Assembly (NCBI GenBank): GCA_037447655.1
Contig: JBBHKE010001776.1
Location: 295,803 to 359,802 of the forward strand
Source of the DNA: Zygnema cylindricum
Lineage: Eukaryota > Streptophyta > Zygnematophyceae > Zygnematales > Zygnemataceae
Reading direction: 5' to 3'
Length of the DNA: 64,000 nucleotides
Shown here: positions 48,820-60,862 of the stretch, piece by piece
How the letters are laid out: each line of letters starts with the position of its first letter
How positions within the stretch are numbered: the stretch's first letter is position 1
Position numbers and translations under genes: made by a program
Notes under the pieces: generated by a model
Told to the model about the DNA's origin: nothing
The model's database searches: none
What the model saw: only the letters and a program-made list of their open reading frames with translations

Positions 48820-50705
48820 AGTATCAAAAAGCAAGGAGATGGTGGGTCGAAAGGGTAGCCATAGTAAGAGGCATAAGAGATACGACTAATACCTTGTCTA
48901 CGTCGGGCTTTGGAAAACGGAATGTGGCGGTAATGAAAGCATTACCGGGTACGGGAAGGAAGGAAATGCCATGGGTGACGCGTCTTCATGAAGAATTACT
49001 CGAGGATTTTCATAGATTTAAAAAAGCGGGAATGAAACTTTCTATGACAATTGTGCAAGAGATAACGTACGACATCGTTATACGGTTAAAAGAGGAACAT
49101 GAGCCGGAGTTTTTTGACGAATTCGGACGTGAAAGGACTACTCGAATTACTAAAAGGTGGATCCAAAGGTTTCATGAGAAACACAACATTGTCATCCGTG
49201 CCCAAAAAGGCAAATTACAATGTAGCCGGAAAAAGAGGAACACATTGAGAAAACTGTGGCGTATCATTTGGGTGTTCTAAAAAGAGGCTTCTTCTCAGGT
49301 ATAGCTTATAATTTATTGCTATCTATGATATTGTACTGTTTTTTTTTTTCAAAATTGTTGCGTTTATCAATCCTAAAGTGCTTGCTTTTTCTTACTCCAC
49401 TTTGTTTAATTGTTGTTGTCTTCATCGTGTGAACTAGATGAGTTTGACGAAGATTTAGTGGAGAATATGGATGAGACCCACTTGATATTGAATATGGACA
49501 ATGGGAATACACCGTGGCGATGAAGTCGTTAAGTATGCTGACGTTGCGGGTGGAGGCGAATCCATGACTTTGATGGTGCGTCTCACCGAAGGGGTGAATG
49601 CACGGATTGAATCACCCATGCTTATTCTCACAAACCGTAATAGGAGTTACCCAATTCGCAATCTCCCCGAAGATATTCCAGGTAAACATTCTCTTGTTTT
49701 TTTTTTGTCTTGAATTGTTTGATTTTTCCCTCTACCTTTCTTCTCCTTTCTTCCCCTCTTCCACCTTCTCTTTTCCCCCTCCTCTCACCACTTCCTCACC
49801 CTCTCCCCCTCAGCTCCCCTTCTTCCTCTCTTGTCCCATTTTCATCCTATCCAATTTCTCTCTCCATTAATCTTTTCCCTCTCCACTTCCTCTCTCCGCC
49901 CTCATTCCTTCCCCCTTCTCCATTCTTCCCCCCCTATCTTATTCATCCCTCATTTCTCATTCTTTTCCTCCTTTATATTTTTTAATTTAATGCCCTTTTC
50001 TTTTTCCATGTAATCAATAACACGGGTGTGCTATCGCACTGGTCCAAAGGGATGGAACGACAAGAGAGTCTTCCCCCAATGGTTTGAGGACCGGAGGTCG
50101 TATCAAGCTGATCCTTATGGACGAGAAAAAATAGTCTTCCTCGATAATTGCGGCGGCCATAATATGTCCGAGGAGCTAAACCGCGTTTTGGTTGCCAAAA
50201 GTACGGTTTTACATTTTTTTCCACCGAGTGCTACTCACTTGGTGCATCGGCGGATTCTTTCGTTATATCAAAAATAAAAGAGGTTTGGAGTAGGAAGTGG
50301 GAGAATTGGAAGATGTCGGGGATTAGGGATGGACAATGGTCACAACCCTCTAATCGAGGTTGGTCTGGAAAGTTATTAGGGCCGGGGAAAAGGTTTTTTC
50401 TCGAATTGGCAATGGACTCAATCCGGGAAGTTAACTCCATTGTTGACAAGGATGGGATGGGATATGCGAGGAAGGCCATGATTCAATGTGGGTTGTCATT
50501 GAAGGATGGGACATGGGAGGAGGGAATGCTTACACATCAGTTGCAATGTATCATCGACAAACACCGAAACCATTTCGACTGGGAGGAAGTGCCACCTCCC
50601 TTTGCAAGGGCACGGGAATCTTTCGGAAATTCTGAAAACGCTGACGCCGCTTCTCATGAAGACGAGGTTACGGACGAACTTTTCACGGAAGGGGACGGAT
50701 ACTAA
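48820..50705 (+). pseudogene. Tc5/CENP-B-type (pogo-like) transposase, three exons, frameshifted
   Basis: Exon A (48,820-49,298) follows a CTACAG acceptor: a helix-turn-helix part (MPWVTRLHEELLEDFHRF) and a CENP-B/Tc5 DNA-binding part (TKRWIQRFHEKHNIVIRAQK). Exon B (49,438-49,681) opens the DDE_1 catalytic domain (VENMDETHLILNMDNG, first Asp). Exon C (50,025-50,705) continues with YRTGPKGWNDKRVFPQWF, FLDNCGGHN (second Asp), FFPPSATHLV, then in another frame ADSFVISKIKEVW (third Asp). Phase breaks lie near 49,224, 49,520 and 50,249; the first and last look like single missing bases. The acceptor before exon C reads CG instead of AG. The frame closes with an acidic tail at 50,705. It is probably a dead transposase; a domesticated copy is less likely given the breaks. 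Confidence 0.75.
49690..50000 (+). repeat. Polypyrimidine intron tract
   Basis: About 300 bp made almost only of C and T, between exons B and C of the transposase. It ends in a TTTTTC stretch shortly before the damaged acceptor. Confidence 0.85.
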
Positions 50706-51635
50706 GCCCATATGAATGCCTAAGCATTCCCCATATATGTTTTTTTGGTGGATATTGGAACTTAAGAGTGACATAGTTTTGCAGTTTTTGTTGCTTTGGT
50801 TTGTTTTACCTGTTTTAAAAATGTAAGGAGTGTTAGGATTTATGAGATAGGAGTTATCATACAATATCATAGGGGTAATACGTTGCATAGGTGTCTCTTA
50901 CTACAATGTAATTGTTTTTCCAATTTTTTAATTTACTTCATTGTGAAGTAAGTATGCCAAAACAATGTATAACACAACCATTTTATAAAACACAATTTTT
51001 TTTTGCAATATATGAGTGATGGTTTGTCATGCTTAATGTTTTACTGTGTGTTTTTCATTCACCTACAGGAAATATGATGTTGTAACTGGTGAACTGATTC
51101 TTAGTTTTTACCTTTGATGCGCATACATGTTTTTTACGTTATTGATATTAGGCGACGAGCCCGCCCAATCGCTGATCGCTGGCGCACCAGTGACATGGAC
51201 TATCTCATTGTGATTTGATTAGCGTTGTCAGTTTCTCATTACATTGGAATTTTCAGCAATGACATTGCCTCATAGCGGAGGTTTTGTAAGCAATGATACA
51301 AGCTTTTTAATTAGATGGCGGTATTGCTTTATTGTTGATTTGCAGTTACGGTAACCTTGTTCCCACCGACGAATGGTCGGTTCACAAACTTTCTACGGCG
51401 TTTTCTGCAGACATTTAGGTTTCAATGTTGATTGAATTAACGGTAAACCTCGATTTATATATATTATTTTTACACAATTTGCAATGGAAAAGCTGACCGG
51501 GTACAAACGAGGATAAAAACAGGAAATTACAGGCTACAAGACAGAAAGCAAAATGGGCAAAACCAACGAGATTAAACAAACACAACATTGCAATGCCAAC
51601 CAAAACAAGCATTCACCAAAGTTTATTAAAACTAC
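50706..51635. other. AT-rich stretch, no gene seen
   Basis: Downstream of the transposase. I see no coding region, repeat or RNA gene that I can support. Confidence 0.4.
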
Positions 51636-51639
51636 CAAT

Positions 51640-52140
51640 TTAATCACTTATGGTGTTAATTACACGATATCCACGCCCCTCTATTTGGACCCTCAAATCT
51701 AAAATAAAATTAGTAAACATTTTTTTCCTTTACGCTTATAAGGGTATGGTCTAATTAACACCAATTACACTATTGTAGACAGTTTCTACATAGTGTAGTG
51801 AACGAAATGCGTCAAGCCGTACCAAATGTGTTCACAATTATAATATAAAGAAAAAACAAAATGTCTAAAAATAAATTTTACAGAAGAAAGTGAGTTGCCT
51901 CGACACGAGAGAGCACGCTGAAATTTGATTCTTAGTCCCGCGAACATGTTCTCACATGTGCAAACATAGACCATGCGAACACAGGCTATAGAGGATATTT
52001 ATGGGAATGTGTATCCAAAATATTATTATGTGTGTTAATCATAGTTATTTTTTTGTTAGACCGAGGTCATGAAACCCAATATAGTGTCAATAATGTTGTT
52101 TGTTTACGTACACTAGTAATTTGTTAACACCATAAGCGAT
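51640..52140. mobile_element. Non-autonomous TIR element related to the 39.5-kb repeat
   Basis: Ends TTAATCACTTATGGTGTTAA and TTAACACCATAAGCGATTAA are inverted repeats of about 20 bp with one or two mismatches. The interior matches the 39.53-39.95 kb repeat, including ACATGTTCTCACATGT and GGGAATGTGTATCCAAA. No coding capacity. The superfamily is not clear. Confidence 0.6.
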
Positions 52141-52692
52141 TAACGATGTACCAAAAAATGATTACCCAAAAAGAGAAAAAACATACAAAAAACAATTATT
52201 CACAACCCTCACAAGCTGAGGTCCACAACCATTAAAGTCATAAATGTGAGCCGCTTTTATTGGTAAAACATTTAGAATGCCACACCAATCGTCCATCACA
52301 GTGCTCCTCGGAGGAGGCACCCACCGAAAGGCAATTGTCACACGTTAATGTTAAAAAGCAACTAAAATGCTCGGTAGAGGACTCCTTACACTTTTGAATT
52401 CAAATGATATTCTCACACAATGATAAAGAGCATATTGAAATGACTTGTCCAAAATTTTAAGAACTTTACTATAAACAGGAAAAACTAATCGTCTCATAAA
52501 GTCATTTCAACCATATTGTTTGGCATGCCCGCATTCTAACCCGAATCTATTTTATTGATGCTTGCATAGGGGATATGTGTTTATAAATTAAAACAAACAC
52601 AACTTTAATCATTATATATGTGTTGGTTTTTGGTGCGATTTCGGGCGATTCTCTGATACAGCGATTAGCTTTGTATTGTGTGCAAATGATAG

Positions 52693-52758
52693 GCGAATCG
52701 GTTTGGTTAGCATAGGCGATATATTGCGAATCGGTTTGGTTAGCATAGGCGATATATT
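52693..52758 (+). repeat. 33-bp tandem duplication
   Basis: GCGAATCGGTTTGGTTAGCA plus 13 more bases occurs twice head to tail (52,693 and 52,726), apparently perfect. It lies in the probable leader or LTR zone of copia-2. Confidence 0.9.
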
Positions 52759-53165
52759 CAGGAGGGGAATTGTAGCTGGATTAAATCAGTTTACAGTTTC
52801 CAGTTTTTAGTGTTTATTTGCAGTTTTTGTCAGGACATACAAAAGTCCCCCACGACTTATAGTGCGGTGGACATCTAACAGGTGGCAGATTATTATTAGA
52901 CCGCCACTTAGTAAATGTGATTTCTTTAGGCTATTTAGTTGTGTGCTCAGGATTAGTCAATTACCCTTCACAGAACAGAAAAGATATAATATTAATCCAG
53001 CTTTATGAATAGGGACAATCTATCCAATTTGTCTTACATCAATGGTACTTCTCCTTTTTATAATGGGAAGTAACAAATCTGTCTCAAGCTACTCTGTGTT
53101 TGTCCTATCTCTACCCACTCCAAACTCTGATCAAACTGCCTGGTAGCTTGTCCTATTTGATTCTT

Positions 53166-53405
53166 GTGTTATTCTGCTCTGGAATTAGAAGTTTGTAGCG
53201 CTGAGATTCATCTCAGTCCCTCGTAATAGCCGACCTCGCGTATCACGTTATGGGGCCACCTGGCTCACTAGACAAGTTCAAAGTGTGTTATTCTGCTCTG
53301 GAATAAGAAGTTTGTGGCGTTGAGATTCATCTCAGTCCCTCGTAATAGCCGACCTCGCGTATCACGTTATGGGGCCACCTGGCTCACTAGACAAGTTCAA
53401 AGACG
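53166..53405 (+). repeat. 120-bp tandem duplication before copia-2 gag
   Basis: GTGTTATTCTGCTCTGGAAT starts at 53,166 and again at 53,286, an exact 120-bp period, with a few substitutions (TTAGAAG/AAGAAG, GTAGCG/GTGGCG). It includes AGCCGACCTCGCGTATCACG and CACCTGGCTCACTAGACAAG. Confidence 0.92.
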
Positions 53406-54150
53406 CCAACTATCAGTTATACAAGTGTAGGGAGGAGGCCGCTCTAGAGGATAAAACTGTCTTGAAATCATACTCGAAATCAAAGCACGTCCCACTGCTG
53501 CAGATGCTGCAAACCCAACAAATGCAAAGAAAAATAAAACCAGCGACTAGGACGTGAGAGAAATCCGTGGCAATAATATTTTGAAAAGGGGATAAGCCAA
53601 AAACTAGTTGAAATGTCACGAGACTCAAGACATCAACCAAAATCTGGATATCTCTGGATACACAGAAACTCTCAAAGATGACAACAAGTATCAAGTTGGA
53701 AAAGACGTTAATGACAACCATGATAACAAGTATCAAGTTGGAAAAGACGTTCATGACAACCATGTATCAGGACGCAATGTCCATGGAGGATTATACCTCC
53801 CTTTATGCCAATTTGATTGCCAAAGTTGACGCAGTTGGCTTCACCCTTCCCAACGACACGGAAAATCACTCTTCTCATGCTTTCCCTTGCATGGAATAAA
53901 ATCAATTCTTACCTAGCTGGATCAAAAAAGTTGTAAACTCATAAAAATAGAATGAGGTTGCTGAGGCGCTCCTTAAGGACGAGTTCAACACCAAAATAAT
54001 GCCGAGCCTTGATTCCATTGCCAAAAGCGCAACGTGCGTTTCAGGCAAACATACAAACAAAGAGAGGAAATATTAGAATCGTAACAGAAAAGCAGACATA
54101 AAATGTTTCTATTGAGATAAGGCGGGTCATTTGATCTCCGTCTACCGAAA
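53369..54150 (+). pseudogene. copia-2 gag remnant
   Basis: Fragments resemble plant copia gag: a region with SLYANLIAKVDAVGFTLPND before a broken zinc knuckle (KCFY then a stop, DKAGHL, near 54,100). A 42-bp (14-residue) tandem duplication at about 53,680-53,763 repeats TSIKLEKT-type residues. Stops and shifts throughout. Confidence 0.6.
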
Positions 54151-54279
54151 ATACTCATATGACAAATTACATGAGAAAATAGACGAGACAAAACTGAAAA
54201 ACGGGTAGGGAAAGGTGAAGGAGATCGCCACCTCACAAGCAATGATGGCATCCTGCATCGCAACCAACAACGACCATTG

Positions 54280-55560
54280 AATGGTGGACACCGGTGCATC
54301 AAAGCACATTTGTTGGTTCTCCAACTTTTGTGAAATTGCTCTTTTGCGGATCTTCATGGGAGACAACCACAACGCAAATGCCACATGAAAAGGAGACATT
54401 GAAATAGAGGCGTTAGTGGATGGTCGAATTCAATCACGTACCATTAAAAATGTGCTCTATGTTCCCTCTTCCAAAAGAAATCTATATTCTATTCCTCAAG
54501 CTGAGGAGAGTGGCATAACACCAGTTTGGCAAAAGGAAGAAAAAATTAAACTTATTCGTGATTGAGTCATAATCGCAGAAGGCGAACAAATGGCGAACAT
54601 AACTTACCGTATGATGTGCAGTCCAAAACCTAAAGGTCTCGCACTTGTCGCAAGTGCGGTTCTCCCAAAATCATGTGACGAGACTCCACCTGATTTCCGT
54701 TTTGCAGATGGGTAGTGACGAGAAGCGTCAGTTGAGAAATCTCCATACAAATGACATGAGAAAACTAGTCAAAGATCAACTTATTCATGGACTAGGACTC
54801 AATAGTGTGATAGACTCACCAAATCCATTTCTTGGCTGCGAATTGGGTAAATTACACCTTCTTGGTTTTCCCAAAGACGAAGGAACACGCGCCATTCAAC
54901 CACTCGAGCTTGTCCGTTCGGATGTGTTGGGACAAACAAAGGTCAAATCCAGCAGTGGAAAAAAATAGGTTGTAGCTGTTATTGAGGATTACTCAAGAAT
55001 GACCCACATCTACCTAGTTAAGCAAATAAGTTAGGCATTTGAACGCTTCAAGCAATATAAAGCTATGGTGTAAAAGAAACATGGAAAGTCTTTCATCGGC
55101 TTAAAAAGCGATAATTGAGGGGAGTATTTATCCTCGGAATATAAGAGTTTTCTTATCTCAGAAGGAATCAAACATCAGTTGACGGCTCTAAGCACGCCTC
55201 AGCAGAAATGTGTCGCCAAACGGATGAATCATATAGTTAACGAAATGACGCTCAACATGATGGCTACGTCTTAGACAAGCAACGAATTTTGGGGAGAGGC
55301 GATATATACAACACTATACCTGCGCAATATATGCCCAACATTTACGTTAGAGAATGCAACTCCGATTGAGAAATGGCATGGATTTAGACTAAACATTTCT
55401 CACCTGAAAGTGTTTGAAAGCCGGGCATACGTCCATGACTATGCAAACAAAGGAGGAAAACTGGCCCCAAAGCAAAAGAAATAATATTTGTAGGCTACGA
55501 AGAAAGTAGAAAAGCTTACAAATCTTTTAACACTGAATCTCGGACTATTATGATATGTAG
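54280..55560 (+). pseudogene. copia-2 protease and integrase remnant
   Basis: MVDTGASKHI near 54,278-54,307 keeps the DTGA aspartic protease site. The integrase zone follows: LHTNDMRKLV, LELVRSDVLGQTK (first Asp), EDYSRMTHIYLV, GLKSDN then a stop before GEYL (second Asp), and QQKCVAKRMN, where the usual catalytic Glu (GVAERMN in the family) is Lys. Integration function is therefore lost. Confidence 0.75.
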
Positions 55561-56081
55561 AAATGTGAAATTTGTAGAGAGAGAAACACTTACATAAAAC
55601 AAGGTGCATGGCAACAGTGGGAGAAAAGATGGGGAAAATTACTCTTTTTTGTTTGATGACGGGTCACCAAACAATTTGCGAAAAAGAGGCAACTAGGCCA
55701 AAAAAATCTCCAGCTGAATCTAACGTCATCGAAACCAAAATCGAGGATTCACCACCTGCACAAGAAACAAACAGTATGAGTCTGATCAATAAGAATTAAA
55801 TTTCTCAAATTGAGGCAACTGTAAAAAAGGTTACTGCTAAAACAAAAGAATTTAAGAAAAAGGCCTAAGAAAAAGGCCGCATTGGAAAAACCTACCTCAG
55901 TGCTACCTAGAAGGGCTAGCAGCAACAGGGCCAAAAAATCCTCCAGCGAAGTTCGAAGAGTGATACGATACCACAAGTGCCTCTAATAAGAAGTTTGTCG
56001 GGATGGCTCAAGCCGGAGAGCCTTCAACTCTCCATCAAGCTCTTAATGGTGAAGATGGGGAAAAGTGGAAGGCCGTAGTGT

Positions 56082-57663
56082 ATGAAAAAATGGCTTCCAT
56101 CCTGCAAACAAAACATAGACGTTAGAAGACTTGCCGCAAGGAAAAAAACCATCGGCAGCAAGTGGACATTTCGAATAAAAAAGAATGTAGATGGAACTAT
56201 TGACAGCTACAAAGAAAGGCTTGAAGCAAAGGGTTACAAACAAAAGGAAGGTATTGACTATAGAGAAATATTTGCTCCCGTTGTATGGTATAATTTTATC
56301 CGTACCTTACTTGCTTTGACAGCCATATTTGACTTGGAAACGAAGCACATGGATGTGAAAACGACGTTACTTAAAGGCAAATTGGAGGAAGAATTGTACA
56401 TGGAGCAGCCTGAAGGGTTTGAGGACCCAATGAATCCGAACAGAGTTTGCAAGCTATCGAATGCATTGTACGGACTAGAGAAATCCCCACGACTTTGGAA
56501 CATAAAGATTTATGGGCATTTCCAAAGTCAATGATTTATAAATATAAAATCATATAACTATGTGTATTAGAATGCTGAAATGAATATAATTATTGATATA
56601 TATGTAGATGACTTTATTATCCTAGGCAAAACCAAAGAGGATACAGCCAAAGTAAAAGACATATTAAGGAGTCAATTCAAAGTGAAATTTCTAGTAGGAC
56701 TCAAATATGTCTTAGGCATAGAAGTCATGAGAGATAAAGTGAACACAAAAACACACTTAACTCAAAGAATGTATAAAAAAGAGCTAATCACCAGGTTTAA
56801 CTTGGAGGATGCGAAGGAAGTCAGCACCTCTTTCAAACTTGGAGAAAAGCTGATTGAGTCCCGCGAAGAAGGGCAAGGGGGACCAGTGGACGCCCCTTAT
56901 CGTGAAGCAGTGGGAGCGCTCTTTTATGCAATAAGTTTCACACGTCTCGATATCGCCACCGCCGTTGGTATACTAAGCCTATTTTTGTAGAGGCCAAGCA
57001 AGCAAAATTCGATTGCAGTTAAAAGGGTGCTGAAGTACCTCAAAGAGACAAGAAATTACACACTCGCATTGGGAGGAGAACATGAAAGCATTAACATCCA
57101 TGTTTTCAGCGATGCAGATTGGGGAGGTAAACTTATCACAAGGAAGTCTACAACTCGTTACTTGTGCAACATTGGCGATCGAAGTGTGAACTGGGCAAGC
57201 AAGCTCCAGAAAACAGTGGCCCTCTCCACTATGGAGGTAAAAATTATGGTCGCAACTGCCACTGCTAACGAAGTTTATTGGCTAAGAGTGTTTTGAAATG
57301 AGATAGGTTTTTTGCAATCTGAGATTCTTACATTCTTACAGACAACAAAGGTTGCTTAGCATTGATTAAGAATCCTGTAAACCATCGTAAGTCTAAGTAC
57401 AATTTTAAAAGGTACCACTTTGTCAAAAATGAAATTGCACTGTAGAAGCACTGGAGTTTGCCTACACTCCTAATAAGGAAAATGTTGCTGATATGCTTAC
57501 AAAAGTTGTAAGAAGAGATAAGCCTGAGCTCTGTGCAAGAAAGGCCGGTCTTACTGATTTTCTTGCAGATGCAGAAAAAGCTAAGGAGGAGAATCCTAAG
57601 GAAGTCACTATCACAAAGGAAGTAAAGAAACAAAGGATAAGTGACTCCCTCAAAAAATCCGAC
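56082..57663 (+). pseudogene. copia-2 reverse transcriptase / RNase H remnant
   Basis: The best preserved part: RLEAKGYKQKEGIDYREIFA, KHMDVKTTLLKG (first catalytic Asp), ELYMEQPEGFEDP, then IDIYVDDFIILGK near 56,600 (YVDD), then the RNase H region HVFSDADWGGK and SVNWASKLQKTVALSTMEVK, DNKGCLALIKNPVNH, and the tail TPNKENVADMLTKVV. It is broken by stops near 56,534 and 57,000 and by shifts after 57,296. Confidence 0.85.
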
Positions 57664-57677
57664 TGATGTACTCTCTT

Positions 57678-57786
57678 AGTAGTATTTCCAATCGTGGTCC
57701 CTCGGTAGGACCAAACATGTTTCGAAGAATGAGTACTATTTCCAATCGTGGCCCCTCGGTAGGACCAAACAGGTTTGGAAGAATGC
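57678..57786 (+). repeat. 54-bp tandem duplication downstream of copia-2
   Basis: AGTA.TATTTCCAATCGTGG plus CCCTCGGTAGGACCAAACA occurs at 57,678 and 57,732, with a few substitutions. It lies between the pol stop and the solo-LTR-like block. Confidence 0.9.
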
Positions 57787-57924
57787 TACTGGTGCTTGAA
57801 GTTATAAACCTTAACGGTTTATGAACATGTATACGTTGGAGTGCGCTACAATTGTGTGACCTGTATTGGTGCACGGAAGGAGCATCTTACTTTAAGCCTC
57901 TAGGTTTATTTAAAGTGCCTCTCT

Positions 57925-58720
57925 TTCTACCCTAACAACTGCCACCGTGACATAGAAAGATTCTCACTACGTTCACCCTTGTGAAGGTTCGACTCCCCTG
58001 AGCCTAATGCAAAAAGAAAAGTAAAAAACGCCCAACCATACGATGAATTCTTAAGTGGCAAAGATGTCGCTTTTTTACAAGCTCTTTGGGAGAGAGGCGG
58101 CTATCTACCAAAAACACTAAGTCCTAAATCCCTCTCTAAACCCTTTAGTACTAGTGTACGGATCCAATCAAATGAGTATACAGTATAGGAAGGTGTTGTT
58201 GCCGATGTACTACATGTACGACCATTGTACGATATGGTCATGGAGGAAACGTCCGTCAGTTTTGGACTTGCCTCCGGGTTTCCCGCAAATCTTGTACTCA
58301 AATGAAATAACGTCACGTGGCACTGGGTGACATAACGTTCGCAAGCGGCCAAAGCGACTATTCCGCAATGGCGGATTGAATAGGAGCGGTCCGATGTTAA
58401 CCGCCACTTTACATAAGTTGTCTAAATTAGTCGGTCGCGAGTCTATAAAGTACTCTAACTGTTTCTATGTTATAGTGCTATAATTTCGTTAATCGGCTTA
58501 ATTTAGCTGTATTAGTTAATATAGTTATCATACCCTATATATCTTAGCACTAGTTCTAGACTATAGGACAACGCTACCGGCTACTTGCTACTCTGACAGA
58601 CTATAGGGACTAGGATAAAATCCTTGGTCCGTAAGCCTTTTTGTAAAGGGTTGGTTTACCTCTTTTCTTCTGGCTGCTTAGGCAGCCATGGCTCCATCCC
58701 TCTCTAACCAGTATTTAGTG
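57925..58720 (-). mobile_element. Solo-LTR-like block related to the copia-1 LTR
   Basis: Read on the minus strand it follows the copia-1 LTR in order: a GTGCCAC.TG phrase, TCGTACAATGG.CGTACA..GTACATC, a CCTTC.TATACTGT..ATT.GAT/GGA segment, CTTTTTGC.TT..CTCA.GGGAGTC and GG.GGCAGTTGTT. No second copy or internal domain accompanies it. Divergence is high, so the limits are approximate. Confidence 0.55.
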
Positions 58721-58742
58721 ATTGCAACAAGTATAGCAACTA

Positions 58743-59400
58743 CACCGCGAATCGTAATTAGAGTAAATTACTCTAATTCGGTCGCTCGAAATTTCGACTC
58801 TATCACATCAAATAGAGTAATCGATTCTAATTTTTTCATTACTCTAATTAAGGTGAGGTTTAATTAGCGTAAAAAATTCTAATATAGGTTATTTTTAAAT
58901 AGTGTAGAGTACGGACGTCGTCAGGACGTGCAAATTTGTACTTTTATAAGTAAAAAGGTACAAATTATGATTTAAAAGAGTCACGCTCGCACGTGAAATC
59001 GCACTAAACAAAACTGACCAAATACATAACGAAAAATGACCGTTCGTATGTCTCCGTCCGTCAACACCATGGTCGTCAGTGTGAACAATGAGAAAATTTT
59101 ACATGTGAAAATGTAATTGTACAACGGCGACAACGCGTATATGCCCAAATTCTAATGTTAACTTTATAACTGTTGTTTGGCATTCCGCGTATTCAGTTTA
59201 GATAGTGAACTTGACAGCAAATAGAAGTGAAAATGTACTATAATTTAGCAGTACGTCTGTTTTAGCGTAAAGATTTACCCTAAAATGACAAAACTTATCA
59301 AAATGACCGTTAAAAAGAGTAACTTTTAACTGTAATAGGGGTGAATGATCAAATTAGGACACGAATTAGAGTAATAAACTAAAAAAAAATAGAGTAAATA
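58743..59400. mobile_element. Tc1/mariner-like MITE (family B), degenerate copy
   Basis: Starts TA|CACCGCGAATCGTAATTAGAG, very close to copy 1 for over 100 bp (AATTACTCTAATTCGGTCGC, CGAAATTTCGACTCTATCAC). It then shares 'GTACTTTTATAAGTAAAAAGG' type phrases. The right terminus is eroded near 59,360-59,400 (TTAGAGTAATAAAC). Confidence 0.65.
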
Positions 59401-59699
59401 TACAACATTAGGCGTGGATGATATGTGGCGTAGGGTAACGCGGAATGCGGACAGACCCCACAAAATAGATTATTTCCTGCACCAATCACAACCACTCTTT
59501 GTTTTTTGGTTCCAGGGATCTGACGACATCGCCGCCATCCTGGAAATCTATCCACTTTTTCAACCGGGATGTGTGAATTTCTCTCCTCCTCTTCCACCAC
59601 CATGGATCTCACCTTGTCCACGTCATCGCTTTCACCCCATTATCGGACCTTTTACGAAGGAGGAGACACAATTCCTTTATTGTTGGAGTCAGATGTAAA

Positions 59700-59960
59700 T
59701 TCAAATCCGGAAATTAAATGAGGGTTATAATTAAAAGCAAATCGAGAATCGATATCAGAATGGGACTTAAAACCGGAATTGGGATTAAAACCGAATTCAA
59801 AATTGGAATCAATTTGGGAAACTAAAAAAGAAGAAAATTGGAATCAATTTTTAAAATTAAAAAAGAAAAAACAGGAACATAATCGAAATTCGAATCAAAA
59901 TCAAAAAACCCAGAAACAATTTTAGAAAATTCGGAAGCCGAATTTTAAATCGGGTTTGGA
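59700..59960 (+). repeat. Purine-biased degenerate repeat
   Basis: Variants of AAATTGGAATCAATTT and GGGATTAAAACCGAATT recur in an A/G-rich strand. There is no coding potential until the frame that opens near 59,979. Confidence 0.6.
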
Positions 59961-59978
59961 TAAAAAATTTGGTGTTAT

Positions 59979-60176
59979 TTGGAAAATGATTCGAAAACAG
60001 GTTCGAATACAGATTCAGATTTACAATTAGATGTCAACTTAGCAGTACAGGAAAATGGAGAAGAAGAATGGAGTATGGAAAAGGATTTAAATTTTATTAC
60101 GAGAGAGGCAATCCGGTTTTTAGAATCAGAAAAAAGAGATTCGGCAATAATGGAAATTCGTGGACGGCATTACCTT
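59979..60176 (+). CDS. Possible exon of an unrecognised acidic protein
   Basis: The frame opens MENDSKTGSNTDSDLQLDVN, continues with EEEWSMEKDLNFITREAIRF, and ends at a good donor, CTT|GTGAGTTAATC. The strong codon-like composition and the donor suggest a real exon. I do not recognise a domain, and the next exon is not securely identified (61,209-61,315 is a candidate). Confidence 0.3.
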
Positions 60177-60298
60177 GTGAGTTAATCTTGTCTCCTTCTC
60201 CTTTCCTTGAATGAAGATGTAACTCGAACCTTGCTATGTGAGCTAATCTTGTCTCCTTCTCCTTTCCTTGAATGAAGATGTAACTCGAACCTTGCTAA
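60177..60298 (+). repeat. 61-bp tandem duplication starting at a splice donor
   Basis: GTGAGTTAATCTTGTCTCC starts at 60,177 and GTGAGCTAATCTTGTCTCC at 60,238. The two units are almost identical over 61 bp, so the donor-like GTGAG is present twice. Confidence 0.92.
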
Positions 60299-60784
60299 AC
60301 TTACCAATTTTAAAATTTCAATAAATGATGTTCCGTATGTCTGCGATTTAGAGTTAAATGTTTGCAAGAATCGGTTAAATCTCAGTTTTTATGATATAAG
60401 AGAAAGTTTTGTTTAGAAATAAAGGATAATAATTTCCTATTGCTGACCCACCCGTTATTTTAGCTCTTCATGAAAATCAAATAATTTCATACACACTGTG
60501 TTATTAACATTGTCTTAACTCCAAAATATGGTTCTTTGTTTCCATTTTTCAAAACTTGGAGCCATTCGGTGAAGCTCCTGGAATGGGAAAGATCTTGGAG
60601 AGAAAAGTTGCTTCATTTTTTCCTCATTTGGCATATCCCACTGAAGATGCATAATTCAATTTTCCATAATTTAAATGGAAGTATTGTCTCGGAGTGGGGC
60701 AGGTGACACATGAAATTCAAAGGGAGCTCCAGTTGAGCCGCTCACGAGGCCAAAAGATGATGGAAAACCGATTCATATCCTTTT

Positions 60785-60862
60785 GTATGTTTTTAATATG
60801 CTTTTCAGTATGTTTTTAATATACTTTTCAGTATGTTTTTTATTGTGTTTTCTAATATGTTT
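60785..60862 (+). repeat. AT-rich 26-bp degenerate tandem repeat
   Basis: GTATGTTTTTAATATGCTTTTCA is repeated about three times with T-length variation. Confidence 0.8.

Larger units (their letters stand above)
52620..57663 (+). mobile_element. Decayed Ty1/copia retrotransposon (copia-2)
   Basis: Gag, protease, integrase, reverse transcriptase and RNase H remnants occur in copia order on the plus strand. The pol tail closes with a stop at about 57,663. I could not find a pair of direct LTRs, so the outer limits are uncertain: the left one is placed where repeat-rich non-coding sequence begins, the right one at the end of pol. Confidence 0.7.
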
